A stretch of DNA of 64,000 nt from Ehretia macrophylla (Eukaryota > Streptophyta > Magnoliopsida > Boraginales > Ehretiaceae), in assembly GCA_037974665.1 (NCBI GenBank), contig CM075768.1, positions 66,677,816 through 66,741,815 of the forward strand, read 5' to 3'. The notes beneath the pieces were generated by a model. The model saw nothing but the letters and a program-made list of their open reading frames with translations. It had not been told where the DNA came from and made no database searches. The translations under genes and the position numbers were made by a program. Positions 1-12,475 of the stretch are shown in pieces (the first letter of the stretch is position 1; each line of letters begins with the position of its first letter).

Positions 1-239
1 CTTATTAGGCTCTCTTTTTCCATCCCGGATCGTACGTCGTGAGCTGTTAAAAGGATGACAACCTTACTCGCTGGACATTAGAGGGCCTTACAACGCGTTG
101 ATATCACGTCTTGCGAGGATGCAGCGTTGTTAAAGCGGATGGGTTGTCGTTAAGCCCATTGGGCCTTCCGAATGGTCCATCTCTCTAGGCTGGGACTGTG
201 AACCGTTAACACAAAAAGGAATTCTACCCCAACCATGAT

Positions 240-358
240 GGGTGCGATCATACCAGCACTAATGCACTGGATCCCATCAGAACTCCGAAGTTAATCGTGC
301 TTGGGCGAGAGTAGTACTAGGATGGGTGACCCCCTGGGAAGTCCTCGTGTTGCACCCC
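240..358 (+). rRNA. 5S rRNA gene copy 1
   Basis: Full 119-nt 5S gene followed by the T-rich terminator. Changes from the window majority are C29T and G56T, the second in the A box. Confidence 0.92.
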
Positions 359-915
359 CCTTTTCAATTTTTTTCCTCCGGTTAGGGTTGCCAAGATACT
401 TTATCCACCACATTTCTATTATCGAATCCCACGGCACCTTGGGCAAGACAACTTCGCTTCACGTGGAGGCTGGGCCCGCAAACCGAGGGCGTTAGGCTTG
501 TGACCAGGTCTCTGTCGCTCCGGTGCCCATAACTTTTGATCCGTAAGGAGTTACACGGCGCACAGCATACTGTTGGAAAGCTCTCCGAGAGCTCTACAAT
601 GGGGGCAGCAAGCTTGCTCGCTGTGCCATTTTTGGAACCCAAAATTGAACGTTTTCATCAGTTTCGTGTCACTTTTCTTATTAAGCACTTTTTTTTCGTC
701 CCGGATCGTACGTCGTGAGTTGTTAAAAGGATGACAACTTTCCTTGCGGGACATTAGAGGGCCCTACAATGCGTCGATATCACGCCTTGCAAGGATGCTG
801 CGTTGTTGAAGTGGATGGGTTGTTGTTAAGCCCATTGGGCCTTCTGAATGGGCCATCTCTCTAGGGTGGGACTGTGAACCATTAACACAAAAAGGAATTC
901 TACCCCCACCATGAC

Positions 916-1033
916 GGGTATGATCATACCAGCACTAATGTAACGGATCCCATTACAACTCCGAAGTTTAGCGTGCTTGGGCGAGAGTAGTACTAGGATG
1001 GGTGACCCCCTGGAAGTCCTCGTGTTGCACCCC
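916..1033 (+). rRNA. 5S rRNA gene copy 2 (diverged)
   Basis: 118 nt, with one G lost from the GGG at 97-99 next to the C box. Other changes are G5A, C6T, C26T, C28A, C39T, G41C and A54T. With an A-box change plus the deletion it is probably not a good template. Confidence 0.88.
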
Positions 1034-1588
1034 CCTTTTCAATTTTTTTGCTCCGGTTAGGGTTGCCAAGATACTTTATCCACCATATTTCTATTATCGA
1101 ATCCCACAGCACCTTGGGCAAGACAACTTCGCTTCACGTGGAGGCCGGGCCCGCATACCGAGGGCGTAGGGCTTGTGAGCAGGTCTCCATCGCTCCGGTG
1201 CCCATAACTTTTGATCCGGAAGGAGTTACGCGGTGCATAGCATACCGTTGGAAAGCTCTCCGAGAGCTCTACAACGGGGGCAGCAAGCTTTCTTGCCCTA
1301 CCCTTTTTGGAGCCCAAAATCGAACGTTTTCATCAGTTTCGGGCCACTTTTCTTATTAAGCTCTGTTTCCGTCTCGGATCGTACGTCGTGAGCAGTTAAA
1401 AGGATGACAACCTTACTCGTTGGACATTAGAGGGCCATACAATGCGTTGATATCACGTCTTGCGAGGATGCTGCGTTGTTGGAGCGGATGGGTTGTTGTT
1501 AAGCCCATTGGGCATTCTGAATGGGCCATCTCTCAAGGCTGGGACTGTGAACCGTTAACACAAAAAAGAATTCTACCCCCACCATGAC

Positions 1589-1707
1589 CGGTGCGATCAT
1601 ATCAGCACTAATGCACCGGATCCCATCAGAACTCCGAAGTTAAACGTGCTTGGGGGAGAGTAGTACTAGGATAGGTGACCCCCTAGGATGTCCTCGTGTT
1701 GCACCCC
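1589..1707 (+). rRNA. 5S rRNA gene copy 3
   Basis: Full length. G1C alters the start nucleotide. Further changes are C14T, G56A (A box), C67G (intermediate element), G85A (C box), G97A and A101T. Confidence 0.88.
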
Positions 1708-2266
1708 CCTTTTCAATTTTTTTTCCTCCGGTTAGGGTTGCCAAGATACTTAATCCATCCCATTTCTATTACCGAATCCCACGGTACCTTGGGCAATGCA
1801 ACTTCGCTTCACGTAGAGGCTAGGCCCGCAAACCGAGTCCGTAGGGCTTGTGACCAAGTCTCCGTCGCTCCGGTGCCCATAACTTTTGATCCGCAAGGCG
1901 TTACACGGCACACAGCATACCGTTGGGATGCTTTCCGAGAGCTCTACGATGGGGGCAACAAGATTGCTCGCTCTGCCATTTTTGGAGCCCAAAATCGAAC
2001 GTTTTCATCAGTTTCAGGCCACTTTTCTTATTAAGCTCTGTTTTTTCGTCCCAGATCGTACGTCGTGATTTTATTAAAAGGATAATAACCATACTCGCGG
2101 GACATTAGAGGGCCCTATAATGCGTCGATATAACGCCTTGCAAGGATGCTGCGTTGTTGAAGTGGATGGGTTGTTGTTAAGCCCATTGGGCCTTCTAAAT
2201 GGGCCATCTCTCTAGGCTGGGACTGTGAACCATTAAGGCAAAAAGGAATTCTACCCCCACCATGAC

Positions 2267-2385
2267 GGGTGTGATCATACCAGCACTAATGCATCGAATC
2301 CCATTAGAACTCCGAAGTTAAGCGTGCTTGGGCGAGAGTAGTACTAGGATGGGTGACCCCCTGGGAAGTCCTCGTGTTGCACCCC
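2267..2385 (+). rRNA. 5S rRNA gene copy 4
   Basis: Full length. Changes are C6T, C28T, G31A and C39T; all promoter boxes are of majority type. Its spacer belongs to the short class that lost about 11 bp between two AGCTCT repeats (remaining copy at 2605-2610). Confidence 0.92.
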
Positions 2386-2930
2386 CATTTTCAATTTTTT
2401 TCTTCCGATTTGGGTTGCAGAGATACTTTATCCACCACATTTCTATTATCAAATCCCATGCCCCTTGGGCAAGACAACTTCGCTTCACGTGGCGGCTGGG
2501 CCAGTAAACCGATGGCGTAGGGCTTGTGACCAGGTCTCCGTCGCTCCGGTGCCCATAACTTTTCATCCGTAAGGGATAACGCGGCGCACAGCATACCGTT
2601 GGAAAGCTCTACGACGGGGGCAGCAAGCTTGCTTGCTGTGCCCTTCTTAGTGCCCAAAATCCAACGTTTTTATCGGTTTCGAGGCACTTTTCTTATTGAG
2701 CTCTATTTTTCTGTCCCGGATCATATGTCGTGAGCTGTTAAAATGACGACAACCTTACTCGCTGGACATTAGTGGGCCCTACAATGCGTCGATATCACGT
2801 CTTGCGAGGATCCTACGTTGTTGAAGCGGATGGGTTATTGTTTAGCCCATTGGGCCTTCTGAATGGGACATCTCTCTTGGTTGGGACTGTGAACCGTTAA
2901 CACAAAAAGGAATTTTACCCCCACCATGAC

Positions 2931-3048
2931 GGGTGCGATCATAGTTGCACGAATGCACCGGATCCCATCAGAACTCCGAAGTTAAGCGTGCTTGGGCTAG
3001 AGTTGTACTAGGATGGGTGACCCCTGGGAAGTCCTCGTGTTGCACCCC
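2931..3048 (+). rRNA. 5S rRNA gene copy 5 (diverged)
   Basis: 118 nt, one C missing from the C-box C run. A cluster of changes at C14G, C15T, A16T and T21G disrupts the ACCAGCAC segment. G68T and A74T are also present. Short-class spacer. Confidence 0.87.
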
Positions 3049-3593
3049 TCTATTCATTTTTTTCCTCCGGTTGAGGTTGCCAAGATACTTTATCCACCAC
3101 ATTTCTATTATCGAATCCCACGGCACCTTGGGCATGGCAACTTCGCTTCATGTTGAGGCTCGGCCTACAAACCGAGGGCGTAAGGCTTGTGACCAGGTCT
3201 CCGTCGCTCCGGTGCGCATAACTTTTGATCCGTAAGGAGATACGCGGCACACAGCATACCGTTGGAAAGCTCTACGTCGGGGGCAGCAAGCGTGCTTGAT
3301 GTGCCCTTTTTCGAGCCCAAAATCGAACGTTTTCATCAGTTTCGGGCCACTTTTCTTATTAAGCTCAGTTTTTCCGTCCCGGATCGAATGTCGTGAGCTG
3401 TTAAAAGGACGACAACCTTACTCGCTAGACATTAGAGGACCGTACAATACGTCGATATCATGTCATGCGAGGATGCTACGTTGTTGAAGCGGATGGGTTG
3501 TTGTTAAGCCCATTTGGCCTTCTGAATGGGCCATCTCTCTAGGCTGGGACAGTGAACCGTTAACACAAAAAGGAATTTTACCCTCACCATGAC

Positions 3594-3712
3594 GGGTGTG
3601 ATCATACCAGCACTAATGCACCGGATCCCATTAGAACTCCGAAGTTAAGCGTGCTTGGGCGAGAGTAGTACTAGGAGGGGGGACCCCCTGGGAAGTCCCT
3701 GTGTTGCTCCCC
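3594..3712 (+). rRNA. 5S rRNA gene copy 6 (C box altered)
   Basis: Full length. T84G and T88G fall in the C box; also C6T, C39T, T106C, C107T and A115T. Short-class spacer. Confidence 0.88.
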
Positions 3713-4257
3713 CTTTTCAATTTTTTTTCCTCCGATTAGTGTTGCCGAAATACATTATCCACCACATTTCTACTATCGAATCCCACAGCACCTTGGGCAA
3801 GACAACTTCGCTTCACGTGGCGGCTGGGCCAGCAAACCGAGGGCGTAGGGCTTGTGACCAGGTCTCCGTCGCTCCGGTGCCCATAACTTTTCATCCGTAA
3901 TGAGGAACGCGGCGCACAGCATACCGTTGGAAAGCTCTACGACGGGGGCAGCAAGCTTGCAAGTTGTGCCTTTTTAGAGCACAAAATCGAACGTTTTCAT
4001 GAGTTTCGGGCCACTTTTCTTATTTAGCTATGTTTTTCCGTCCCGGATCGTACGTCGTGAGCTGTTTAAAGGACAACAACCTTACTCGCTGGACATTAGA
4101 GGGCCCTACAACGCGTCGATATCACGTCTTGCGAGGATGCTGCGTTGTTGAAACGGATGGGTTGTCGTTAAGCCCATTGGGCCTTCTGAATGGGCCATCT
4201 CTCTAGGCTGGGACTGTGAACCGTTAACACATAAAGGAATTCTACCTCCAGCATGAC

Positions 4258-4376
4258 GGGTGCGATCATACCAGCACTAATGCACCGGATCCCATCAGAA
4301 CTCCTATGTTAAGCGTGCTTGGGCGAGAGTAGTACTAGGATGGGTGACCACCTGGGAAGTCCTCGTGATGCACCCA
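4258..4376 (+). rRNA. 5S rRNA gene copy 7
   Basis: Full length. Changes are G48T, A50T (edge of A box), C93A (C box), T111A and C119A. Confidence 0.9.
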
Positions 4377-4936
4377 CCTTTTAAATTTTTTTTCCTCCGG
4401 TTAAGGTTGCCAAGATACTTTATCCACCACATTTCTATTATCGAATCCCACGGCACCTTGGGCAAGGCAACTTCGCTTCACGTTGAGGATGGGCCTGCAA
4501 ACCGAGGGCGTAAGGCTTGTGACTCTGTCACCGTACACCCCGGTGCCCATAACTTTTGATCTGTAAGGAGGTACGCGGCGCACAGCATACCGTTGCAAAG
4601 CTCTCCGAGAGCTGTACAATGGGGGCAGCCAGCTTGCTCGCTGTGCCCTTTTTTGGAGCCCAAAATCGAATGTTTTCATTAGTTTCAGGCCACTTTTCTT
4701 ATTTAGCTCTGTTTTTCCATCCCGGATCATACGTCGTGAGCTGTTAAAAGGACAACAACCCTACTCGCTCGACATTAGAGGGCCCTACGACGCGTCGATA
4801 TCACGTCTTGCGAGAATGCTGCGTTGTTGAAGCGGATAGGTTGTCGTTAAGCCCATTGGGCCTTCTAAATAGGCCATCTCTCTAGGCTGAGACTGTGAAC
4901 CATTAACACAAACAAGAATTCTACCCCCACCATGAC

Positions 4937-5055
4937 GGGTGTAATCATACCAGCACTAATGCACCGGATCCCATCAAAACTCCGAAGTTAAGCGTGTTTG
5001 GGCGAGAGTAGTACTAGGATGGGTGACCCCCTGGGAAATCCCTGTGTTGCACCCC
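4937..5055 (+). rRNA. 5S rRNA gene copy 8
   Basis: Full length. Changes are C6T, G7A, G41A, C61T (A box), G102A, T106C and C107T. Confidence 0.9.
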
Positions 5056-5614
5056 CCTTTTCAATTTTTTTTTCCTTCGGTTAGGGTTGCCAAGATACTT
5101 TATCCACCACAATTCTATTATCGAATCCCACGCCACCTTGGGCAAGACAACTTCGCTTCACTTGGAGGCTGGGCCCGCAAACCAAGGGCGTAGGGCTTGT
5201 GACCAGGTCTCCGTCGCTCCGGTGCCCATAACTTTTGATCCGTAAGGAGTTACGCGGCGCACAACATACCGTTGGAAAGCACTTCGAGAGCTCTACGACG
5301 GTGGCAGCAAGCCTGCTTGCTTTGCCTTTTTTGGAGCTCAAAATCGAACGTTTTCATCAGTTTCGGGCCACTTTTCTTATTAAGCTCTGTTTTTCCGTCC
5401 TGGATCGTACGTCGTGAGCTGTTAAAAGGACGACAACCTTACTCGCTGGACATTCTAGGGCCCTACAATGCATCGATATCACGTCTTGCGAGGATGTTGC
5501 GTTGTTTAAGCGGATGGGTTGTTGTTAAGCCCATTGGGCCTTCTGAATGGGCCATCTCTCTAGGCTGGGACTGTGAGCCGTTAACACAAAAAGAAATTCT
5601 ACCCCCACCATGAC

Positions 5615-5732
5615 GGGTGTGATCATACCAGCACTAATGCACCGGATCCCATTAGAACTTCGAAGTTAAGCGTGCTTCGCGAGGGTAGTACTAGGATGGG
5701 TGACCCCCTAGGAAGTCCTCGTATTGCACCCC
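5615..5732 (+). rRNA. 5S rRNA gene copy 9 (indel in promoter)
   Basis: 118 nt. A one-base loss with a substitution in the TGGGC segment joins A box and intermediate element. Also C6T, C39T, C46T, A71G, G97A and G110A. Short-class spacer. Confidence 0.87.
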
Positions 5733-6276
5733 CATTTTCAATTTTTTTTCCTCCGATTAGGGTTGCCGAGATACTTTATCCACCACATTTCTAATATCGA
5801 ATCCCACGGCTCCTTGGGCAAGACAACTTCGCTTCACGCGGCGGCTGGGCCAGCAAACCGAGGGCATAGTGCTTGTGACCAGGTCTCCGTCGCTCCGGTG
5901 CCCATAACTTTTCATCCGTAAGGAGTAACGCGGCGCATAGCATACTTTTGGAAAGCTCTAAGACGGGGGCAGCAAGCTTGCTGTGCCCTTTTTGGAGCTC
6001 AAAATCGAACGTTTTCATCAGCTTCGGTCCACTTTTCTTATTTTTACTCTGTTTGTTCATCCCGGATCATACGTTGTGAGCTGTTAAAAGGACGACAACC
6101 TTACTCGCTGGAATTTAGAGGGCCCTACAATGCGTCGATATCACGTCTTGCGAGGATGCTGCGTTGTTGAAGCGGATGGGTAGTTGTTAAGTCCATTGGG
6201 ACATCTGAATGGTCCATCTCTCTAGGCTGGGACTGTGAACCGTTAACACAAAAAGGAATTCTACCGCTGACATGAT

Positions 6277-6395
6277 GTGTGCGATCATACTAGCACTAAT
6301 GCACCGGATCCCATCAGAACTCCGAAGTTAAGCGTGCTTGGGCGAGAGTAGTACTAGAATGGGTGACCCCTTGGGAAGTCCTCGTGTTTCACCCC
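6277..6395 (+). rRNA. 5S rRNA gene copy 10
   Basis: Full length. Changes are G2T, C15T, G82A and C95T (C box), and G113T. Confidence 0.9.
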
Positions 6396-6953
6396 CCTTT
6401 TCAATTTTTTTTCCTCCGGTTACGGTAGCCAAGATACTTTATCCACCACATTTCTATTATCGAATCCCACGGTACCTTGGGCAAGACAACTTCGCTTCAC
6501 ATGGAGGCTGGGCCCGCAAACCGAGGGCGTAGGGCATGTAACCAGGTCTACGTCACTCCGGTGCCCATAACTTTTGATCCGTAAGGAGTAACGCAGCGCA
6601 CAGCATACCGTTGGAAAGCTCTCTGAGAGCTCTACGATGGTGGTAGCAAGCTAGCTTGTTCTGCCCTTTTTGGAGCCCAAAATTGAACATTTTCATCAGT
6701 TTCGGACCAATTTTCTTATTAAGCTCTATTTTTCCGTCACGGATCGTACGTCGTGAGGTGTTAAAAGAACGACAAGCTTTCTCGCGGGACATTAGTGGTC
6801 CCTACAATGCGTCGATATCATGTCTTGCGAGGAAGCTGCGTTGTTGAAGCGGATGGGTTGTTGTTAACCCTATTGGGCCTTCTGAATGGGACATCTCTCT
6901 AGGCTGGGACTGTGAACCGTTAACACAAAAAGGAATTCTGCCCCAACCATGGC

Positions 6954-7071
6954 GGGTGCGATCATACTTGCACTAATGCACCGGATCCCATCAAAACTCC
7001 GAAGTTAAGCGTGCTTGGGCGAGAGTTGTACTAGGATGGGTGACCCCTGGGAAGTCCTCGTGTTGCACCCC
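6954..7071 (+). rRNA. 5S rRNA gene copy 11
   Basis: 118 nt, one C missing from the C-box run. Also C15T, A16T, G41A and A74T. Short-class spacer. Confidence 0.89.
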
Positions 7072-7618
7072 CTTTTTCAATTTTTTTTCCTCTGATTAGG
7101 GTTGCCGAGATACTTTATCCACCACATTTCTATTATCGAATCCCACGGCACCTTGGACAAGACTACTTCGCTTCATGTGGAGGTTGGGCCCGTAAACCGA
7201 GGGCGTACGGCTTGTGACCAGGTCTCCGTCACTTCGGTGCCCATAACTTTTGATACGTAAGGAGTAACGTGGCGCACAGCATACCGTTCGAAAGCTCTAC
7301 GACGGGGGCAGCAAGCTTGCTTGCTGTGCCATTTTTGGAGCCCAAAATCGAACGTTTTAATCTGTTTCGGGCCACTTTTCTTATTAAGCTCTATTTTTTC
7401 ATCCAGGATCGTACGTCGTGAGCTGTTAAAAGGACGACAACCCTACTCTCTGGGCATTAGAAGGCCCTACAATGCGTCGATATCACGTCTTGCGAGGATG
7501 CTGCGTTGTTGAAGCGGATAGGTTGTTGTTAAGCCCATTGGGCCTTCTGAATGGACCATCTCTCTAGGCTGGGACTGTGAACCGTTAACACAAAATGAAA
7601 TTCTACACCCAGCATGAC

Positions 7619-7737
7619 GGGCGCGATCATACCAGCACTAATGCACCGGATCCCATCAGAACTCCTACGTTAAGCGTGCTTGGGCGAGAATAGTACTAGG
7701 ATGGGTGGCCCCCTGGGATGTCCTCGTGTTGCACCCA
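7619..7737 (+). rRNA. 5S rRNA gene copy 12
   Basis: Full length. Changes are T4C, G48T, A50C, G72A, A90G, A101T and C119A. It shares G48T, G72A, A90G, A101T and C119A with the next copy, so the two are close relatives. Confidence 0.9.
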
Positions 7738-8295
7738 CCTTTTCAATTTTTTTTCCTCCGGTTAGGGTTGCCAAGATACTTTATCCACCACATTTCTATT
7801 ATCGAATCCCACGGCAGCTTGGGCAAGACAATTTCGCTCCACGTGGCGGCTGGGCCCGTGAACCGAGGGCGTAGGGCTTGTGACCAGGTCTCCGTCGCTC
7901 CGGTGCCCATAACTTTTGATCTGTAAGGAGTTACGCGACGCACAGCATACCGTTGGAAAGTACTCCAAGAGCTCTATGACGGGGGCAACAAGCTTGCTTG
8001 CTTTGCCTTTTTTGGAGCCCAAAATCGAACGTTTTCATCAGTTTCGGGCAACTTTTCTTATTAAGCGTTGTTTTTCCGTCCCGGATCGTACGTCGTGAGT
8101 TGTTAAAAGGACAACAACCTTAGTCGCTGGACATTAGAGGGCCCTACAATGTGTCGATATCACGTCTTGTGAGGGTGCGGCATCGTTGAAGCGGATGGGG
8201 TGTCCTTAAGCCCATTAGGCCTTCTGAATGGGTCATCATTCTAGGCTGGGACTGTGAACCGTTAACACAAAAAGAAATTCTACCCCCAGCATGAC

Positions 8296-8414
8296 GGGTG
8301 CGATCATACCAGCACTAATGCACCGGATCCCATCAGAAGTCCTAAGTTAAGCGTGCTTGGGCGAGAATAGTACTAGGATGGGTGGCCCCCTGGGATGTCC
8401 TCGTGTTGCACCCA
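8296..8414 (+). rRNA. 5S rRNA gene copy 13
   Basis: Full length. Changes are C44G, G48T, G72A, A90G, A101T and C119A. Sister of copy 12 through the gene and the first part of the spacer. Confidence 0.9.
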
Positions 8415-8972
8415 CCTTTTCAATTTTTTTTCCTCCGGTTAGGGTTGCCAAGATACTTTACCCACCACATTTCTATTATCGAATCCCACGGCAGCTTGGG
8501 CAAGACAATTTCGCTCCACGTGGGGGCTGGGCCCGTGAACCGAGGGCGTAGGGCTTGTGACCAGGTCTCCGTCGATCCGGTGCCCATAACATTTGATCCG
8601 TAAGGAGTAACGCAACGCACAAGATACCATTGGAAAGCTCTCTGAGAGATCTACGATGGAGGCAGCAAGCTTGCTTGCTGTGCCCTTTTTGGAGCCCAAA
8701 ATCGAACGTTTTCATCAGTTTCGGGCCACTTTTCTTATTAAGCTATGTTTTTCCATCCTGAATCGTACGTCATGAACTGTTAAAAGGACGACAACCTTAC
8801 TCGCTAGACATTAGAGGGCCCTACAATGCGTCGATATCACGTCTTGCGAGGATGCTGTGTTGTTGAAGCTGATGGGATATTGTTAAGCCCATTGGGCCTT
8901 CTGAATGAGCCTTCACTCTAGGCTGGGACTGTGAGTCGTTAACACAAAAAGGAATTCTACCCCCAACATAAC

Positions 8973-9091
8973 GGGTTCTATTTTACCAGCACTAATGCAA
9001 AGGATCCCATCAGAACTCCGAAGTTAAGCGTGCTTGGGCGAGAGTAGTACTAGGATGGGTGACCCCCTGGGAAGTCCTCGCGTTGCACACC
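8973..9091 (+). rRNA. 5S rRNA gene copy 14 (5' end diverged)
   Basis: Full length. The first helix strand carries G5T, G7T, C10T and A11T; further changes are C28A, C29A, T109C and C117A. Promoter boxes are of majority type but the RNA would fold poorly. Confidence 0.86.
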
Positions 9092-9648
9092 CTTTTTCAA
9101 TTTTTTGTCCTCCGGTTAGGGTTGCCAAGATACTTTATCCACCACATTTCTATTATTGAATCCGACGGCACCTTGGGCAAGACAACTTCGCTTCACGTGG
9201 AAGCTGGGCCCGCAAACCGAGGTCGTACGGCTTGTGACAAGGTCTCCGTTGCTCCGGTGCCCATAACTTTTGATCCGTAAGGAGTTACGCAGCGCACAGC
9301 ATACCGTTGGAAAGCTCTCTGAGAGCTCTATGATGGGGGCAGCAAGCTTACTTGATTTGTCCTTTTTGGTGCCCAAAATCGAACGTCTTCATCAGTTCGG
9401 GCCACCTTTCTTATTAAGCTCTGTTTTTCCGTCCTGGATCGTACGTCGTGAGCTGTTAAAAGTACGACAACCTTACTCGCGGGACATTAGAGGGCCCTAC
9501 AATGCGTCGATATCATGTCTTGCGACGATGCAGCGTTGTTGAAGCGGATGGGTTGTTGTTAAGCCCATTGGGCCTTCTGAATGGGCCATCTCTCTAGGCT
9601 GGGACTGTGAACCGTTAACACAAAAAGGAATTCTCCCCCCCCCCTGCC

Positions 9649-9767
9649 GGTTCCGATCATACCAGCACAAATACACCGGATATCATCAGAACTCCGAAGT
9701 TAAGCATGCTTGGGCGAGAATAGTACTAGGATGGGTGACCCCCTGGGAAGTCCTCGTGTTACAGCCC
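9649..9767 (+). rRNA. 5S rRNA gene copy 15 (diverged)
   Basis: Full length. Changes are G3T, G5C, T21A, G25A, C34A, C35T, G58A, G72A, G113A and C116G. Just upstream, the usual C-run has expanded to a long homopolymer of C at about 9635-9644. Confidence 0.85.
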
Positions 9768-10326
9768 CATTTTCAATTTTTTTTCCTTCGGTTTGGGTTG
9801 CCAAGATACTTTATCCACCACATTTCTATTATCGAATCCCACGGCACCCTGGGCAAGACGACTTCGCTTCACGAGGAGGCTGGGCCCGCAAATAGAGGGC
9901 GTAGGGCTTGTGACCAGGTCTCCGTCGCTCCGGAGCCCATAACTTTTGATCCGTAAGGTGTTACGCGGCGCACAGCATACCGTTGAAAATCTTTCCGAGA
10001 GCTCTAGGACACGGGCAGCAAGCTTGTTTGCTGTGCCCTTTTTGGAGTCCAAAATCGAACGTTTTTCATCAGTTTTGGGCCACTTTTCTTATTAAACTCT
10101 GTTTTTCCGTCCCGGATTGTACGTCGTGAGCTGTTAAAAGGACGACAACCTTACTCACTGGACATTCGAGGGCCCTACAGTGCGTCGATATCACGTCTTG
10201 CGAGGATGCTCCGTTGTTGAAGCGGATGGGTTGTTGTGAAGCCCATTAGGCCTTCTGAATGGGCCATCTCTCTAGGCTTGGACTGTGAACCATTAAGACA
10301 AAAAGGACTTCTACCCCCAACATGAC

Positions 10327-10445
10327 AGGTGCTATCATTCCAACACTAATGCACCGGATCCCATCATAACTCCAAAGTTAAGCGTGCTTGGGCGAGAGTA
10401 GTACTAGGATGGGTGACCCCCTGGGATGTCCTCGTGTTGCACCCC
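10327..10445 (+). rRNA. 5S rRNA gene copy 16
   Basis: Full length. Changes are G1A, G7T, A13T, G17A, G41T, G48A and A101T. Confidence 0.88.
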
Positions 10446-11003
10446 CCTTTTCAATTTCTTTTCTTCCGGTTTGGGTTGCCAAGATACTTTATCCACCACA
10501 TTTCTATTATCGAATCCCACGGCACCTTGGGCAAGACAACTTCGCTTCATGTGGAGGCTGGGCCCGCACACTAAAGGCGTAGGGCTTGTGACCAGGTCTC
10601 CGTCGCTCCAGAGCCCATAACTTTTGATCCGTAAGGAGTTACGCGGCGCACAGCATGCCGTTGGAAAGCCTTCCGAGAGCTCTACGATAGGGGTATCAAG
10701 CATTCTTGCTGTGCCCTTTTTGGAGCCCAAAATCGAACGATTTCATCAGTTTTGAGCCACTTTTCTTATTAAGCTCTATTTTTCTGTCCCGGATCGTAGT
10801 TCGTGAGATTTTAAAAGGACGACAACCATACTCGCAAGACATTAGAGAGCCCTACAATGTGTCGATATCACGTCTTGCGAGGATGCTGCGTTGTTGAAGC
10901 GGATGGGTTGTTGTTATGCACATTGGGCCTTCTGAATGGGCCATCTCTCTAGGCTAGGACTGTGAACCGTTAACACAAAAAGGAATTGTGCCCTCAACAT
11001 GAC

Positions 11004-11122
11004 GGGTGCGATCATACCAGCACTAATGCACCGGATCCCATCAGAACTTCGAAGTTAAGCGTGCTTGGGCGAGAGTAGTACTAGGATGGGTGACCCCTTG
11101 GGAAGTACTCGTGTTGCACCCC
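11004..11122 (+). rRNA. 5S rRNA gene copy 17 (near-majority)
   Basis: Full length with three changes: C46T, C95T and C104A. One of the better-preserved copies. Confidence 0.93.
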
Positions 11123-11679
11123 CCTTTTCAATTTTTTTTCCTCTGGTTAGGGTTGCCAATATACTTTATCCACCACATTTCTTTTATCGAATCCCACGGC
11201 ACCTTGGGCAAGACAACTTCGCTTCACGTGGAAGCTGGGCCAGCAAACTAAGGGCGTAGGGCTTGTGGCAAGGTCTCCGTCGCTCCGGTGCCCATAACTT
11301 TTGATCCATAAGGAGTTACGCAGCGCACAGCATACCATTGGAAAGCTCTCCGAGAGCTCTACGATGGGGGCAGCAAGCTTGCATGCTTTGCCCTTTTGGA
11401 GCCCAAAATTGAAAGTTTTCATTAGTTTCATCCCACTTTTCTTCTTTTGCTCTGTTTTTTTGTCCCGGATCGTATATTGTGAGCTGTTAAAAGGACAACA
11501 CCCATACTCGCGTGGCATTAGAGGGCCCTACAATGCGTCGATATCACATCTTGCGAGCATGCTGCGTTGTTGAAGCGGATGGGTTGTCGTTAAGCCCATT
11601 AGGCCTTCGGAATGGGCCATCGCTCTAGGCTGGGACTGTGAACTATTAACACAAAAATGAATTCTACCCCCACCATGAC

Positions 11680-11798
11680 GGGTGTGATCATACCAGCACT
11701 AATGCACCGGATCCCATAAGAACTCCAAAGTCAAGTGTGCTTGGGCGAGATTAATACTAGGATGGGTGACCCCCTGGGAAGTCCTCGTGTTGCACCCC
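11680..11798 (+). rRNA. 5S rRNA gene copy 18 (A box altered)
   Basis: Full length. T53C and C57T lie in the A box; also C6T, C39A, G48A, G72T and G75A. Confidence 0.88.
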
Positions 11799-12356
11799 CC
11801 TTTTCAATTTTTTTTTCCTCTGGTTAGGGTTGCCGAGATACTTTATCCACAACATTTCTATTATCGAATCCCACGGTACCTTGGGCACGACAACTTCGCT
11901 TCACATGGAGGCTGGGCCAGCAAACCGAGGGCGTAGGGCTTGTGACAAGGTCTCCGTCGCTCTAGTGCCCATTACTTTTGATCCGTAAGGAGTTACGCAG
12001 CGCACAGCATACCATTGGAAAGCACTCCGAGAGCTCTACGACGGGCGCAACAAGCTTGCTCGCTGTGCCCTTTTTGGCGCCCAAAATCGAACGTTTTCAT
12101 CAGTTTCGGACCACTTTTCTTATTAAGCTCTGTTTTTCTTTCCCGAATCGTACTTCGTGAGCTTTTAAAAGGACGGCAACCTTACACACTGGACATTAGA
12201 GAGCCCTACAATGCCTCGATATCACGTCTTGCGAGGATCATACGTTGTTGAAGCGGATGGGTTGTTTTTAAGCCTATTGGGCCTTCTGAATGGGCCATCT
12301 CTCTAGGCTGGGACTGTGAACCGTTAACACAAAAAGGAAATCTACCCCACCATGAC

Positions 12357-12475
12357 GGGTGCGATCATACCAGCACTAATGCACCGGATCCCATTAGAAC
12401 TCCGAAGTTAAGTGTGCTTGGGTGAGAGTAGTACTAGGATGGGTGACCCCTTGAGAAGTCCTCGTGTTGCACCCC
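12357..12475 (+). rRNA. 5S rRNA gene copy 19
   Basis: Full length. Changes are C39T, C57T (A box), C67T (intermediate element), C95T and G98A. Confidence 0.9.
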
